Assembly: GCA_026826555.1 (NCBI GenBank)
Contig: JAKSZT010000142.1
Span: forward strand, 1,952,497-2,016,496
DNA length: 64,000 bases
Reading direction: 5' to 3'
Source of the DNA: Tolypeutes matacus
Taxonomy: Eukaryota; Chordata; Mammalia; Cingulata; Chlamyphoridae
In this document: in pieces, positions 25,501 through 37,712 of the stretch
How the letters are laid out: every line of letters starts with the position of its first letter
How positions within the stretch are numbered: position 1 is the first letter of the stretch
Made by a program: the position numbers and the translations under genes
The notes under the pieces: model-generated
Database searches by the model: none
Told to the model about the DNA's origin: nothing
Seen by the model: the letters and a program-made list of their open reading frames with translations, nothing else

Positions 25501-25969
25501 CAGGGATGTACTGAAACCACAGTTGATATTTTTGCTTGTTTGTTTGCAATTAAGTTTGGAAAGATTTAAAGCATAGTTTTCCAAGGTACATTTTTATGGG
25601 TTTTCAAAATGCATGTGTTCAGATATCCATCCACCTTGAAACTTACAGAAGAATATCAGAGCCAATTGTAATGCAATATTTTTAAAACATAAAGCAAAGT
25701 ATACGGAAATTTTGACATAATATTCTAGATTTGTCATATGCTGGAAATAATATTATTTTACCATAACTGCTTCAACTCTGTACAATTATATGTAATACTA
25801 CAGATACAGTTAAAGATCTCTTCTCACCCTTCTTGATCCCTTCCCTTGTCTGTCCTTCCAATACTGTTTAGAATGTGGTGTGCATTTATCTCCTTGATGT
25901 TTTTACAACCTAAGTGTATAAAAAATAGAAACACAATAATGGTATTTTAATTTACTTTTCTGCTTAAAA
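22541..25969. other. Noncoding, unit A
   Basis: AT-rich DNA without a convincing gene. It aligns with 40120-43619 at roughly 90 percent by eye. Frames are short and are not kept between the two copies. A weak minus-strand frame at 22611-22856 is broken in the other unit. Confidence 0.6.
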
Positions 25970-26260
25970 TTATGTTTCTTACCTTTTTAATGTTCACACG
26001 TATAATCCAGTTTTTGTACATAGTCATTGAATAGAATTCCATTGCATTAAAATATTATAATTTATTTCCTAGACACTTAGGTTGTTTCTGCTCTCTTTCT
26101 TTCAAACAGTGCTGCAATGAGCACCCTTGAGCATGAATCTTGTGTATGTGTAAGTTTTACTAGGGCATATATATAGAACCGAGTTTGCTGAATGGTACAG
26201 GTCAACTTTCAATTTCCTTAAAAATGCCAATTCTAAACTTATGTAACATCCTCTTAGGTA
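25970..26260 (-). mobile_element. Antisense old L1 fragment, unit A
   Basis: Reads as the reverse complement of an L1 3' region: 'GAATTCCATTGCATT..', 'TTAGGTTGTTTCTGCTC', 'CAGTGCTGCAATGAGC'. The counterpart in unit B is 43620-43920. Confidence 0.7.
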
Positions 26261-26574
26261 TAGGTAGTTTGTGGCTGCTGGGAAACATATTTCAAAGACC
26301 TAGTTGTAAAAATTGTTGGGATATTTTGGGGTGGTGTGGTTTAGAATATTTGCCATTGGGAATAAATGAGAGCACTTACAAATATTTGAACAACCATTGT
26401 GTTGAACGGGGAGTATAATTTTTCTACAAAATCACAGATGGTGGAACCAGTTAAACAGTCTAACAATAAGAGTTGGTTAAATGCGCCTGGGGAATTAATC
26501 AATGTGTAAGTATTATAAATGAATTTTGAACATATTTTCTGTAATAGAGAAATGAGAAATGAGCAAACTGGCTT

Positions 26575-26767
26575 TATTTTCTATTTTTCATTTTTCAGTT
26601 TTTGAGGTATCAGGCCGGGGAATGAACTCCAGACCTCCTATGCGGGGAGCGGGAACTCAACCACTGAGCCACATGGCTCCCCTGAATTGGTTTTGCATCA
26701 GGGACTTCACATGGGACCTCCCATGTGGGAAGCGGAAACTCAACCACTTGAGCAACATATGCTCCCT
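26575..26767 (-). mobile_element. Dimeric tRNA-derived SINE, unit A
   Basis: On the minus strand two tRNA-like units follow each other, each with an A-box-like 'GCTCAGTGGTTGAG' and a B-box region, then 'GATACCTCAAAAA' and a decayed A tail. The phrases '(G)GGAGCCATGTGGCTCAG' and 'CTTCCCACATGGGAGGTC' are typical of xenarthran tRNA-Ala-type SINEs. Flanks AAACTGGCTT (26565-26574) and AAACTGTCTT (26768-26777) are the target duplication. It is also present in unit B, so it predates the duplication. Confidence 0.85.
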
Positions 26768-26777
26768 AAACTGTCTT

Positions 26778-29700
26778 AATGAAAATGTGATAATGATAAG
26801 GGGTGGTCAGATTATTTTTCTCAGCCAAATTGGGAACTTTGTCTAGAAGATTAAATTTCCTTGTCTATTCTCTGTTCTTATGACTCCCCTGCTACTTTGG
26901 ATTACGGGAAGCCTTGATAGGATTATGATCAGATTCTGATGAATAGAAGCATGTATGTTACAATCACACTATATATCCTTTGTCTTTTCCTTTTTATTCT
27001 TTCTGTTGAGAGGAGATTTAGACATTCAGTAAACAAAAGTTTTTTGACTATCAAAACTTATTGGAAGAAGAATGGTGTGCTCAGACAAAGCAGAGCAATG
27101 ATTATTAGTTGTCCTTCATTGCTTTCTGATTCTAGACTTAAGGCATTGCAAAGTATTAAGATAATGTAACAACAAGAAAAAATATGCATGCTACAAGAGT
27201 CCTTTTGTCACATTTATTCATTGAAGATTAATGTAAGATTAATTTTCCATATATCTAACTTGTTCTTATACCAGGAGGGGAAAAATTCTCTTATGATGTA
27301 TTTTGTGATCTGAAAACACTTTTTTTTTTTTTTTTTTTTGAGGTACACGGGCAATGAGAGACTAATGGTACATTAACCAAAGAAGCTGCTAGATGTTCTG
27401 AGAATTGACCAGGGAATTTGAGTGACCCTTCCACACTCCATATGGTCCTAGTACATAATCACGGCAGAATTTAGAATAGAATGAAAACAGCTTTGGCGAA
27501 AATCTAGCTCTATTCTCTAAGTTGGTAAGTAAAAGATTTAAAAATTTTTTGAACAGCACATGCTTACATTATATATTGAGAGGGAACAAATACAGCATTG
27601 ACTTGATCTGTAAAAAATTTATTAATGGATTAACATATGTTATTATGTAGATTTTAAATTATTTTCATTATATTAAAAATGAGAAGTGGCAACCTTATTT
27701 TTCACTATATATTGTAAAGACAGATATAATAAAGGATTAGAAAATTTTCAGAAAGATCATTATTTTTCAGAAATAAGTGAATGACAACATAAGAATAATG
27801 ATTCACATCATCTCTGTATTTATGATATAAAACCCCATGTTCATCTCTCTGTCTGTCTCTCTGTCTCTATCTCTCTCTCTCAATTGTTTTCCAAACTCCC
27901 TTTCCATTCAAATATCTATTTTTTCCAGGCACATATATATCATCACATATTCACAATTACAATCTATGATGCCAAATTCCCAATTAGCTTCTAATCATTG
28001 TCATGATTTTCATATCTATTCTGTGTTAGGATGATGATACTCCAGAGAACATAAGGTGTTACTCTGAAGTCTGACCTCTAAACCATGGTTTCTGAAAATT
28101 TTTGTTTCATTAATAAGTGCAGATATTAAAAGTCATGGGACAAGGGAGGCGCTGTGCTTCCCTAGGATCTCAATTCAGTCAGCAGAGAGAATAGAGAGAG
28201 GGGCCGTTATCCTCTACCTTCTTCCATAATCTGCTTAGGTCTGTGCCATTTTGTTTGTCTATTGTCCAAATACCTGAATCTGAGGATGAATGATTCCTCT
28301 CTTTTCTAAAAACAGGCTTTGTTTTACCTGTTTTAGTGTATATCTTGTTTTCATCAATGCAAACAAGTAAATTATTTATCACATTGAATAGATTTAATCT
28401 TTGGTGATCATGTTTTCAAAAGCCAGATAATCATACAATATTAGAGTTTAGAAGGAAGAATTATCTGCCTTTATTTTGAAGAGAAACTAAGTGCCTGAGA
28501 GGACGTGTGATTTATCTAAAATTTTTAAAGCTTTTCATTTAGAATGGTGTCTGTTTATTCAAGACAAGGCAGCATGAGTATAAAATAACTAATGAAATTA
28601 ACAATCACCTTCTCTGTACATAATTAAGGAAAATGTATATCCCATATATGATACCTTCTTTGAGAATTTTGCCACTATTCTAGTAAAATCCATTTCACTA
28701 TTACAGGACAAAATGTTTGACTCAATTATATGATGATCACAAATATTTGATGTCCTGAGAGGAGGGAGATATTTACTTGCACTTTAAAATGAAGAGAAAA
28801 TGACATCAAGGAAGGATAAAGCCTAAAGGTTTTTAAGCTTGGTTTTGAAAAAGTGGTTCAATTTCCTCACATTGCAGTGACTCTATAGACTATAGCTTAT
28901 ATGATGAAAATTAGAGGTAATTCCTAAATTATTTTGCAGGACTTTTGATTAATATTTCTTACAACAGTTTTTTGGTAAAAAATGAAGGCTTACATGAAAA
29001 AAGTATAGTTGAAAATGTTGATCTCTCCCTTTAGGTAAATGCTTTATACTTAAGGTTCCATTTATATTTCTGGAGGCTAAATCGAAATTAGCAGTTCACT
29101 AATAAATATAGTTAGGATGGGAAACAGAAATCATTTCTCTTCACATGACCCTTAGTGAGGTAGGTTTGGTTTTAATTTCTAGAGGTCTCTGCAAGTTATT
29201 GTGATTGTTAGCATTTTCGACATTTCCTTTTTTGTAAAGAAAACAATGTTGCAACAATTATGCTAAATTCCAAGCAACGTCTGATACAGGCAAATTTGTT
29301 TTCAGTATTAATTTGTCTCTTTCTTTTACCAAGCCCCTTTCCTTTGTCAGATTCCTGCAAGTTTCCAGTGCTCCCTTATTCACAGGGTCTCCACTAGGAT
29401 ACTGCACTAGACCTGTCCCACTTCATGGAAGGAAGCCCATTCTCCACTATTGAGTTTATTTCCTTCTTTATGAAAAAACCTGTTTAATGACTCAACTTTT
29501 CAGTATCTGGTCAGTGTTTCTCCCAGCAAACTATCAATCTCTTTCTAAGCCCTAGCAGTAATAATTAATGTGTCAACTCTGTCCATTTAATCTTGAGTAA
29601 GTGAAAGATTTTCATCAATATGTTTCCAAGTATAATGCATCATCACTGTCCTCTTCTTTATGGTGACTACAAGTAAGAAGGAGGGAAGACAGGGATAAGT

Positions 29701-30954
29701 GAGCAGGCAATGAAAGGAAGTTCCTAAAGCCTTTTACATTGAACTGGTAGAATTTGATGGCTTCTATACAATTTACCCTAGTATACCCACCAATTAAAAT
29801 ATTCAAGAGGCAGAAGTATTGCTAGAAGATGATTTTATAAAATGTTATTGTAGAAGGGACCTGAAAGTCAACTAGCAAATCCCTCTATGAATGTAAAAAT
29901 TCACCCTAAATTATAACAAGAAATGAAAAAAATTATTTTACTTGAGCACATCCTGCAATGGGATACTCATTTCTGTGTAAATCAGAAGAAATCTTGTTTG
30001 AACAGTAAAATTATTTTAAAAATTAATTCTTTCCTGAAAGAAATCACCATTGAGAATGGTTTTATATGTGTAGTTAATACAATTTATTAAAGAGCTGTAA
30101 GCTATAAAAGATTTTATTATATAATTTTGAAGCTTTTTTGAGAGTTATATTATTCTCAAAATTTTATACTTGAGGATAATGAGTCCTGAAAGGCTAAACT
30201 TTTCAATGTCATACTGCTGAATGATGACACAGCTGTGATTATGTCCTAGAATCTCTTATTTCAACATCTTTGTGTTTCCACTAGAGTATAGGGATTGTAA
30301 TAAGCTTAAAACACAGTCATTTTTTTAAGTGATAAAATACTCTTACTTCATCTAGGAAAAATATTATGGGGATGAACGAAATGCAAATACATTATCTTTT
30401 GTAAATGAAAACGAATATTATTACAGCAGTAAAAGAACACCAGGTGACAAGTTATAAAACTAACTGCTCTATCACCAGTTCCTAACACTGTGGTCTGGAT
30501 AAAGTAGAATTTTAATTCTTCAGAGTGAATGAAAAAAAAATTATATTAGAAAGTAATTTAGAGTTTCTGTTTCCCAAACCTGCATCTTACAGCCTAAGCA
30601 ATGTAGTTCTTGTTAAGGGCATTGCCCAATTTCACCAAGGTAGTCAGTGACAGAAAAGGGTATAATCATATCTATTGTTTTGTTCATCAAACCATTTTTT
30701 CTTTGGAGCAATGATGAGATCTAAACTTTGCTCCAGTGAATACCCATAGCTGTTGAGCATAAGGAAAATAATTTAAAAGGTGTAAATACTTTTTTATTAA
30801 TAAAATATCAATCCTTGGTTTGTAAATAAAATGTAAAATCATTTCCTTTAATGGTGAGCTGTGGAAAGAGATATTTTCTGAAAACAAATCTCTCTTATTA
30901 GTATAGCAAAGCTCTCTTATTAGGATAGCCAACTAGCAAAAGAAAGTTCTGCAC
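26778..30954. other. Noncoding, unit A
   Basis: AT-rich, no gene seen. A T18 run followed by 'GAGGTACACGGGC' at 27321-27352 looks like a SINE tail remnant, and a CT-rich simple repeat lies at 27843-27881. It aligns with 44911-48984 throughout. Confidence 0.6.
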
Positions 30955-33900
30955 TATCAATTGTGACTTTAATGTAAATGAATTAAACTCTCCAGTGAAA
31001 TGACAGAGTTTAGCAGAATGGATTGAAAACTGTGACCGAAGTATGTGCTGTTTACAAGATGCTCACCTCAAATTCAAAGACATAAGTCAGTTGAAAATGA
31101 AGGGATAGAAAAAGAAAAAAAAAATATATATATATACCATGAAAGTAGTAACTAAAGTGGAGCTGAGATGGCTATTCTAATGTCAGATAAAGTAGTCTTT
31201 ACACAAAACTTTTACGAGGGACAAAGAGTGTCACTAAATACTATCAAGAGTTTAATTCAACAAAAATATGTAACGATTTTCAATATATATGAACCTAAGC
31301 AGAGCTCCAATATATGAAGCAAATATTGACAGATTTGAAAGGAGAAATAGATGATTCTACATTAATGATAAGAGATATCAAAACAACACTTTCAATAATA
31401 TGTAGAACATCTAGAAGAAAGATCAGCAAGGAAATAGGATACTTCAAAGGTACAAAAACCAGCTAGACCTAAGAGATATATATATAGAACATTTTACCCA
31501 ACAGTAGCATAATACAAACCCTTCTCTAGGGCACATGGACCATTCTCCAGGGTAGACCATACTATAAGTCACACAAAAAAGTCTCAATAAGTTAAAAAAT
31601 AGTAAAAACATCATTCATACAATGAATCTTTCACAACCACAATGGCATGAAGCTAGGAGTCAATAACAGGGAAAATGGAAAATCCACAAATAAGTGGCAA
31701 TTAAAAATATATATTCTGAAAAACCTTTGGAACAAAGAAATCACAAAGAGAAATTAGGAAATATCTTGAAGCAAATAAATATGAAAACACAGCATGATAT
31801 AACATATGGCATACAGAAAAGGCAGTGCTGGGTGGGAAATTTATAGCACTAAATGCTTAGATTTAAAAAAAAAAGAAATATCTTAAATCAGAGACCTAAT
31901 CTTAAACCTGGAGGATCTACAAAAAGAACATACTAAGCTCAAAATGAGCAAAAGGAAATAACCATTAGAGTGGAGATAAATTAGATAATTTTTTTAAAAA
32001 GCACAAAGAGAATTAACAACAACAACAAAACAAAACAAAGAGAATTAACAACAACAACAAAAAAAATCAATGAAACCAATAATCCTTTACCTCAACTCAC
32101 AAAGAAAAAATGAGAGAGGACACAAAAACCTAAAAATCAGAAATGAAAAGGGGATTATTATTATTACTGATCCCACAGAAATAAAAAGGACTATAAAAGG
32201 ATATTATGAATAGTTGTATACCAACAAATTGGATAACCTAGATGAAATGGAGAAAATCCTAAAAACACATTAACTTCCAATACTGACTGTGATGGTTTAA
32301 AGTTATATAGATCCCAGAAAATCATGTTCTTATAGCTAATTCATTCCTGTGGGTATAAACCTATAGTAAGTATGGCATTTTGATTAGGTTACTTTATTTA
32401 ATGTCCTTGTGGTTACCTTACTTCAGTAAAGCATGGCTCCAGGTGGGTCTTAATCCTCTTACTGGAATCCTTTGTAAGAGAAAGCAATTTAGATTATGAG
32501 AGAGAGAAAGTCATGGAAGCCAGAATTTGAAAGCAAAGAAACCAGGAAGAAAAGGGAGAGAGCAGCAGACACTTCCATGTGCTTTGTTATGTCACAGAGG
32601 AGTCCAGGTTCACTGGCATCCAGTCTTTAGGAAGAAAGTATCACCCCAAAGTATCATCAAGGAGAATGATGCCTTGATGTGTACATTTTCCTGTCCTCAG
32701 AACTGTAAGTTTGTAAGATGATAAATCCTCATCCTAAAATCCAACCCATTTCTGGTATATTGCTTTCACCAGCCTAGCAGACTAAAACACTGACTGAAGA
32801 AGAAATAGAAGATCTCAGCAAATCAATAGCTAGTAAAGGGTTTGAATAAGTAATCAAAATGATCCCAGCACAGAAAAGCTCCTGACAAGATGTTTTCACA
32901 GGGGAATTTTATAAAACATTCCAAGATAATTAACACTTATCCTGCTCAAAATCTTCAAAATAATTGAAGAGGAGGGTATACACCCTAATGCATTCTATGA
33001 GGCCAAAATTACCCTCATACCAAAACTATATAAAGATTCCCCAAGGAAAGAAAACTAAAGACAAATATTCCTTATGAATGTAGATGCAAAAATCTTCAAT
33101 GATTTATTAGCAAACCAAATCCAACAGGACATCAAAGGAATCACACATAATGGTAAAGTGGGGTTCATTCCATGTATGCAAGGATGTTTCAGCATAAGAA
33201 AATCACTGAGCAAAAACATCATGTTAATAAAACAAAGGGAAAAACATGATCATATCAACTGATGCAGAAGAGGGAGTTGACAAAATCCATTATACTTATT
33301 TGATTAAAACACTTAGAAAATTGGAGTAGAAGGAAATTTCAACCACCTGAAAAAAGAAATATTTTTCAAAGTCTAGAAATGTCTGATTTAATGATGAAAG
33401 ACTGACAGCATTTCCTCTAGGAAAAGGAACAATACAAGGATGCCCACTGTCACAACTATCATCCAAAATTTACTGAAAGTTAGAGTCAGAGGAACCAGGC
33501 AAGAGAAAGATACAAACATCATCCAAATTGCAAAGGAAGAAATAAAACTCTTCCTATTTGCAGATGGCATGATCATATATAAAGAAAATCCTGATAAATT
33601 CACAACAAATTTATTGGTATGAATAAATGAATTCAGCAAAGAGGCTGGGGTACAAGATCAACATACAAAATCAGTAGTGTTCTATATACCAGTAATGAGC
33701 AATCAGAAGAAGAAATTAAGAAAAAAAATTACCATAGTGACTAAAAGAATCAAATATCTAGGAACAAATCTAACAAATATGTAAAGGATTTGCAGACAGA
33801 TGACATTGCTAATAGAAATCAAAGAACACCTAAATAAATGGAAAGACATTCCATGCCCGTAGATTGGGAGAGTAAATATTGCTAAGCTGTCAATTCTACC

Positions 33901-35320
33901 CAAAATGATTTACAGATTCCATGCAATCCCTATCAAAATCCCAACAGCCTTCTTTGCAGAAATGGAAAAGCCATTCATTAAGTTTATATGGAAGAGTAAG
34001 TAGCCTTGAATAACAAAAGCATCTTGAATAAGAAGAATGAAATTGAAGGACACACACTTCTTGATCTTTAAAGTTATTAAAAAGCCATAGTAATCAAAAG
34101 AGCAAGGTACTAGCACAAGGACATATATAGACCAATAAAATAGGATTGATACCTGAAAAATCAACCATCAAATTTATAGCCAAATGATTTTTGACAAGTT
34201 TGTCAAATCCATTCAATGAGGTAAAAATAGCCTCTTCAAAGAATGATGCTGAAAAACTTCGATGTCAATGTGCAAAAGAATTAATGTTGACCCCTACACC
34301 TCACACGATAAACAAAAATCAAAATAAATTAAAGCAAAGAACTAAATATAAAATCAAAATTATAAAATTCCTAGAATAAAACATAGGGAAGCATCTTCAG
34401 GAACTTGTGTTAAGCAGTGGATTCTAGACTTTATACTCAAAGCACAAGCAAAAAAAAGAAAAAAAAAATAGACTTTCTCATGAAAGTAAACCAACAATGG
34501 ACTCAATGGGAAAAAATATTAGGAAAATTTTTTATCTGACAAGAGTTAAATATCTAAAATACAAAAATAAAACATACAACTCAATAATAAAAAGATAAAG
34601 GACCCATTTAAAATATGTACAAAGGCCTTGAATAGATATTATTTCAAAGAAAATAAACAAATGACCAAAGAACATATTAAAAGATGTAAACAATCACTGC
34701 TATCAGGGAAATGAAAAGGAAAACCACAATGTGATGCCATTTCACACCCAATAGAATGGCTACTATTAAAACAAAACAAAACAAAAATACCAGAAAATAA
34801 CAAGTTTTGAGAGGATGAGGAAAAATAGGAACACTCATTCATTGTTGTGGGAATGTGAAATTTTGTAGCCGATGTGGAAGACATTTTGGCAGTTACTCTT
34901 ATAGGTAAGTGTAGAATTCCATATGTCTTAGCAATCACACTTCTAGGTACGTACCCCCAAAATATGAAAACTAGAACTCAAACAGTTTATATGCACACCA
35001 GAGTTCATGGTGGCATTATTCACAATTGTCAAAAGATAGAAGCAACCTAAGTGTCCATCAACTGATGAATGGATAAGACGTGGTTTATGCATATAATGGA
35101 ATATTCCTTTCATGAAAAAGAAATGTATTTCTAATACATGTAATAACATAGATGAATCTAATAAATCACGTTGAGTGAAAGAAGCCAGCCACCATGGACA
35201 AATATTGTAAGAGCTCATTGATATGAACTAATTAGAAAAAGTAAACTCAGAGTCAGAATCTAGAATATAGCTCTCCAGGGGTTGAGTGTGATTAGGAAAT
35301 AGGCATTAAAAGTTGGTCCC
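30955..35320 (+). mobile_element. Degraded L1 ORF2 and 3' end, unit A
   Basis: Starts at the beginning of ORF2 (about 30970, 'VNELNSPVK'-like) and runs through endonuclease, RT and C-terminal region. The RT catalytic box near 33555-33570 reads F-A-D-G instead of FADD. It is interrupted by a solo LTR at 32288-32789. ORF2 ends near 35200 and a short 3' UTR follows. The element is present in both units, so it is older than the duplication. Frames at 33074-33262 and 33440-33622 are surviving pieces of RT. Confidence 0.8.
32288..32789 (+). repeat. Solo LTR in L1, unit A
   Basis: 502-bp element with TG...CA ends (TGTGATGG ... TAAAACA), flanked by the 5-bp duplication CTGAC at 32283-32287 and 32790-32794. 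A 5-bp duplication fits ERVL/MaLR-type elements. An AATAAA-like signal is absent or mutated near 32720 (GATAAATCC). Unit B keeps only the left part at 50330-50540. Confidence 0.8.
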
Positions 35321-35930
35321 CTATCTCACACCATACACAATAATTAATTCAAAATGGATCATAGACCTATATGTAAGAGCTAAAGCTATAAAATTATTTG
35401 AAGAAAATTTAGGATTAATTCTCCGTAGTCTTGGATTAGGTAAGTTTTTCTTAGATATGACATGAAAAGCCACAAATGATAAAAAGAAACACTATATTAA
35501 TTTGGACTTCATCAGAATTAAACCAGGCACCAGGCCATGCTCTAAATGATATGATTAAGAGACTGAAAAGCCAAACCACAGAATGGAAGAAAGTATTAGC
35601 AAAGCGTTATGTCTGATGATCCACAAAATATAAAGATCTACAATTGAATTTTTTTTTTTTTTTAAAGACTCCATTTATTTATTCATTTATCCCCCCCCCC
35701 GCTGCCCGCGCTCGCCGGGTCAGCCAACCACGCCGCGCGGGCGGGCCTTTGCCTTTACCAGGAGGCCCCAGGAACTGAACCCGGGGCCTCCCATATGGCA
35801 AACGGGAGCCCCACTGATTGAGCCACAGCCGCCTCCCTACAATTGAATATTAATAAGACAAATAACCTATTTGAAAACTCAGCAATGATTTCAATAGATA
35901 TTTCTCCACTGCATATATTTATTGAAAAAT
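35321..35930 (+). mobile_element. Second L1 ORF2 C-terminal fragment, unit A
   Basis: Restarts in ORF2 at the region after RT ('[23 protein letters not shown]') directly behind the first L1's 3' UTR. It is split by the young SINE at 35650-35836. It is also present in unit B at 52506-52935. Confidence 0.7.
35650..35836 (-). mobile_element. Young tRNA-derived SINE, only in unit A
   Basis: The minus strand gives a tRNA-like head with A box 'TGGCTCAATCAGTGGGG' and B box 'GGTTCAGTTCC', then a GC-rich body with a C10 run (on +) and an A14 tail. It has a perfect 12-bp target duplication CTACAATTGAAT at 35638-35649 and 35837-35848. Unit B has the empty site near 52845. A perfect duplication and CpG-rich body indicate a recent insertion. 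Confidence 0.9.
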
Positions 35931-36556
35931 AAACCTGTGTTATTAGGAATAAGAAGGGTGCTTTAAGTTTTCCAGCACAAATTATTCAGAAGCCAAAAGA
36001 GTGGAAATAAGGTCCATTATTTTTCTAAGCACCCCATGATGCCAACAAAACTATCAATCTCATCAAGAAAGTGAAATTTATGAGCACTCAAGAAACTCTC
36101 CCCATGCACCCTTCTTGTTCATTTCCTCTCTTAAGGATATCCTCTATATGAACTTATTATAGCATAGATTAGTTCTGTATGTCTTTCAAAGTATTTAAAT
36201 AAATGAACACAGCATTTTCTTTGAATTTACACTTTAAGTTCAGTTTTAATTGTGTGAAATTTTAATCCTCTCTAGTAACTGACATTGTTTTTCATTAAGA
36301 ATTCTTAACTTACTTAGTGCAGAAAAAGAACAATAGATTTTGCCTTCACTTTCAGAGACTAGATTTTTTCCTATATCTAAACAACTTTTAAGATTTCATT
36401 TTCATAGGTAAATTAGCTGATTTGATTTCTTAAAGTCATATACCTGGAAGGCTCACTTAGTTGAAGTTCTCCTATCAAACCAATCACCACCACCCACCCC
36501 CTTTCATTGGGAGTTAAGGTATATTGTCCCATTCTGGCAGTATTTGTCTCATTTTG
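35931..36556. other. Upstream region of olfactory receptor A
   Basis: Noncoding. Similarity to unit B rises along this stretch: about 7 differences in the 150 bases after 36241, then only a handful from 36370 on. Confidence 0.6.
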
Positions 36557-36640
36557 ATTGGTGAGGTGCTGTCTCTAAAATTGTGAATGATGCCTGAAAA
36601 ATCAGATATATATTTAAGTAGAAGCAGAAGCTCTAAAGTT
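36557..36640 (+). promoter_or_regulatory. Possible proximal promoter, receptor A
   Basis: An inverted CCAAT box (ATTGG, 36557-36561) lies about 45 bp ahead of a TATA-like TATATATTTAAG (36607-36618). Both are unchanged in unit B. A transcript starting near 36640 would cross the acceptor-like site at 36707, so a distal promoter with this region as intron is an equal possibility. Confidence 0.3.
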
Positions 36641-36684
36641 TGCAGTAAAACTGGAATAACAATCCATGTTCATTTCACTGATTG

Positions 36685-36707
36685 AGCTGTGTTTCTTTCC
36701 TATTCAG
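36685..36707 (+). other. Likely 3' splice site before receptor A exon
   Basis: Pyrimidine-rich tract ending in CAG (AG at 36706-36707), 30 bp ahead of the chosen ATG. Olfactory receptor genes usually have a 5' UTR intron ending shortly before the single coding exon. This argues against the in-frame ATG at 36666, which would lie in the intron. Confidence 0.55.
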
Positions 36708-36737
36708 ATAAATGAAGATAAGTCTTTCCAAAGTTCA

Positions 36738-37712
36738 ATGAATGAGATAAATATTTCTCGGGTGTCTGAATTTGTGTTGCTGGGACTCTCTAGTTCTCAG
36801 AAGCTCCAACCTTTCTTTTTTGTCACATTTTTACTACTTTACACAGGAATCCTGCTGGGCAACATTCTCATCATCCTCACTGTGTCCTCAGATTCCTGCC
36901 TTCATACCCCCATGTACTTTCTGCTTGCAAACCTCTCTTTTACAGATATATGTGTTGCTTCCTTCGCTACCCCCAAAATGATTGCTGACTTTCTGGTAGA
37001 GCGCAAGACTATTTCTTTTGAAGCCTGCTTGGCTCAGATGTTCTTTCTCCACCTATTTGGTAGTGGTGAAATGGTGCTCCTTGTCTCCATGGCCTATGAC
37101 CGTTATGTTGCGATTTGCAAACCGCTCCACTACATGACAATCATGAGCCGCCGTGTGTGTGTTATTCTGGTCCTCATCTCCTGGTGTGTTGGCCTCATCC
37201 ATACTACTATCCAGATGTCATTTGCCGTTAACTTGCCTTTTTGTGGTCCTAATCAGATTGATAGCTTTTTCTGTGACCTCCCTCTAGTGACCAAGCTGGC
37301 CTGCAGAGACACTTACTTTGTTAGCCTGCTAATCGTTGCAAACAGTGGCTTTCTTTCCATGATTTCCTTCCTTCTCCTGGTCATCTCCTACACTGTTATA
37401 CTTAACACTGTTAGGAAGCGGTCCTCTGCCAGCATGGCAAAGGCCCGCTCCACATTGACCGCCCACATCACTGTGGTCACATTATACTTAGGGCCATGCA
37501 TCTTCATCTATGTGTGGCCCTTCAACAGTTACTCAGTTAACAAGGTCCTTGCTGTGTTTTACACTATCTTTACTCCCATTTTAAACCCTGTTATCTACAC
37601 TCTACGGAACAAAGAGGTGAAAGCAGCTATGTCAAAACTGAAAAGCAGGTATTTGAATACTGGCCAGGTTTCTGCAGTCATAAGAAATATTCATTTTCTG
37701 GAAACAAGGTAA
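36738..37712 (+). CDS. Olfactory receptor A, family 4 (OR4K-like)
   Basis: Seven-transmembrane odorant receptor of the olfactory neuron cilia, signalling through G-olf. The 324 residues form an intact single exon of usual length. Visible landmarks are the N-glycosylation site NIS (5-7), GN in TM1 (41-42), PMYFLL (58-63), C97 paired with C179 in loop 2, MAYDRYVAIC (118-127) at the end of TM3, KARSTLTAHITVV (235-247) leading into TM6, and PILNPVIYTLRN (280-291) in TM7. Wording such as 'FATPKMIADF' and 'DLPLV' suggests family 4, close to OR4K; this is from memory. An ATG 24 codons upstream is in frame, but it lies ahead of a splice-acceptor-like site and the frame is broken in unit B, so I chose 36738. 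The partner gene at 53744 differs at 10 residues. Ligand unknown. Confidence 0.95.
   Translation: MNEINISRVSEFVLLGLSSSQKLQPFFFVTFLLLYTGILLGNILIILTVSSDSCLHTPMYFLLANLSFTDICVASFATPKMIADFLVERKTISFEACLAQMFFLHLFGSGEMVLLVSMAYDRYVAICKPLHYMTIMSRRVCVILVLISWCVGLIHTTIQMSFAVNLPFCGPNQIDSFFCDLPLVTKLACRDTYFVSLLIVANSGFLSMISFLLLVISYTVILNTVRKRSSASMAKARSTLTAHITVVTLYLGPCIFIYVWPFNSYSVNKVLAVFYTIFTPILNPVIYTLRNKEVKAAMSKLKSRYLNTGQVSAVIRNIHFLETR

Noticed and set aside
35650..35836. tRNA gene
   Set aside because: A and B boxes are present, but the body, poly-A tail and target duplication show a SINE; there is no cloverleaf 3' half.
36666..36737. In-frame N-terminal extension of receptor A (348-codon frame)
   Set aside because: The extra ATG lies ahead of a splice-acceptor-like site, the frame is broken in unit B, and receptors of this family start at the position chosen.
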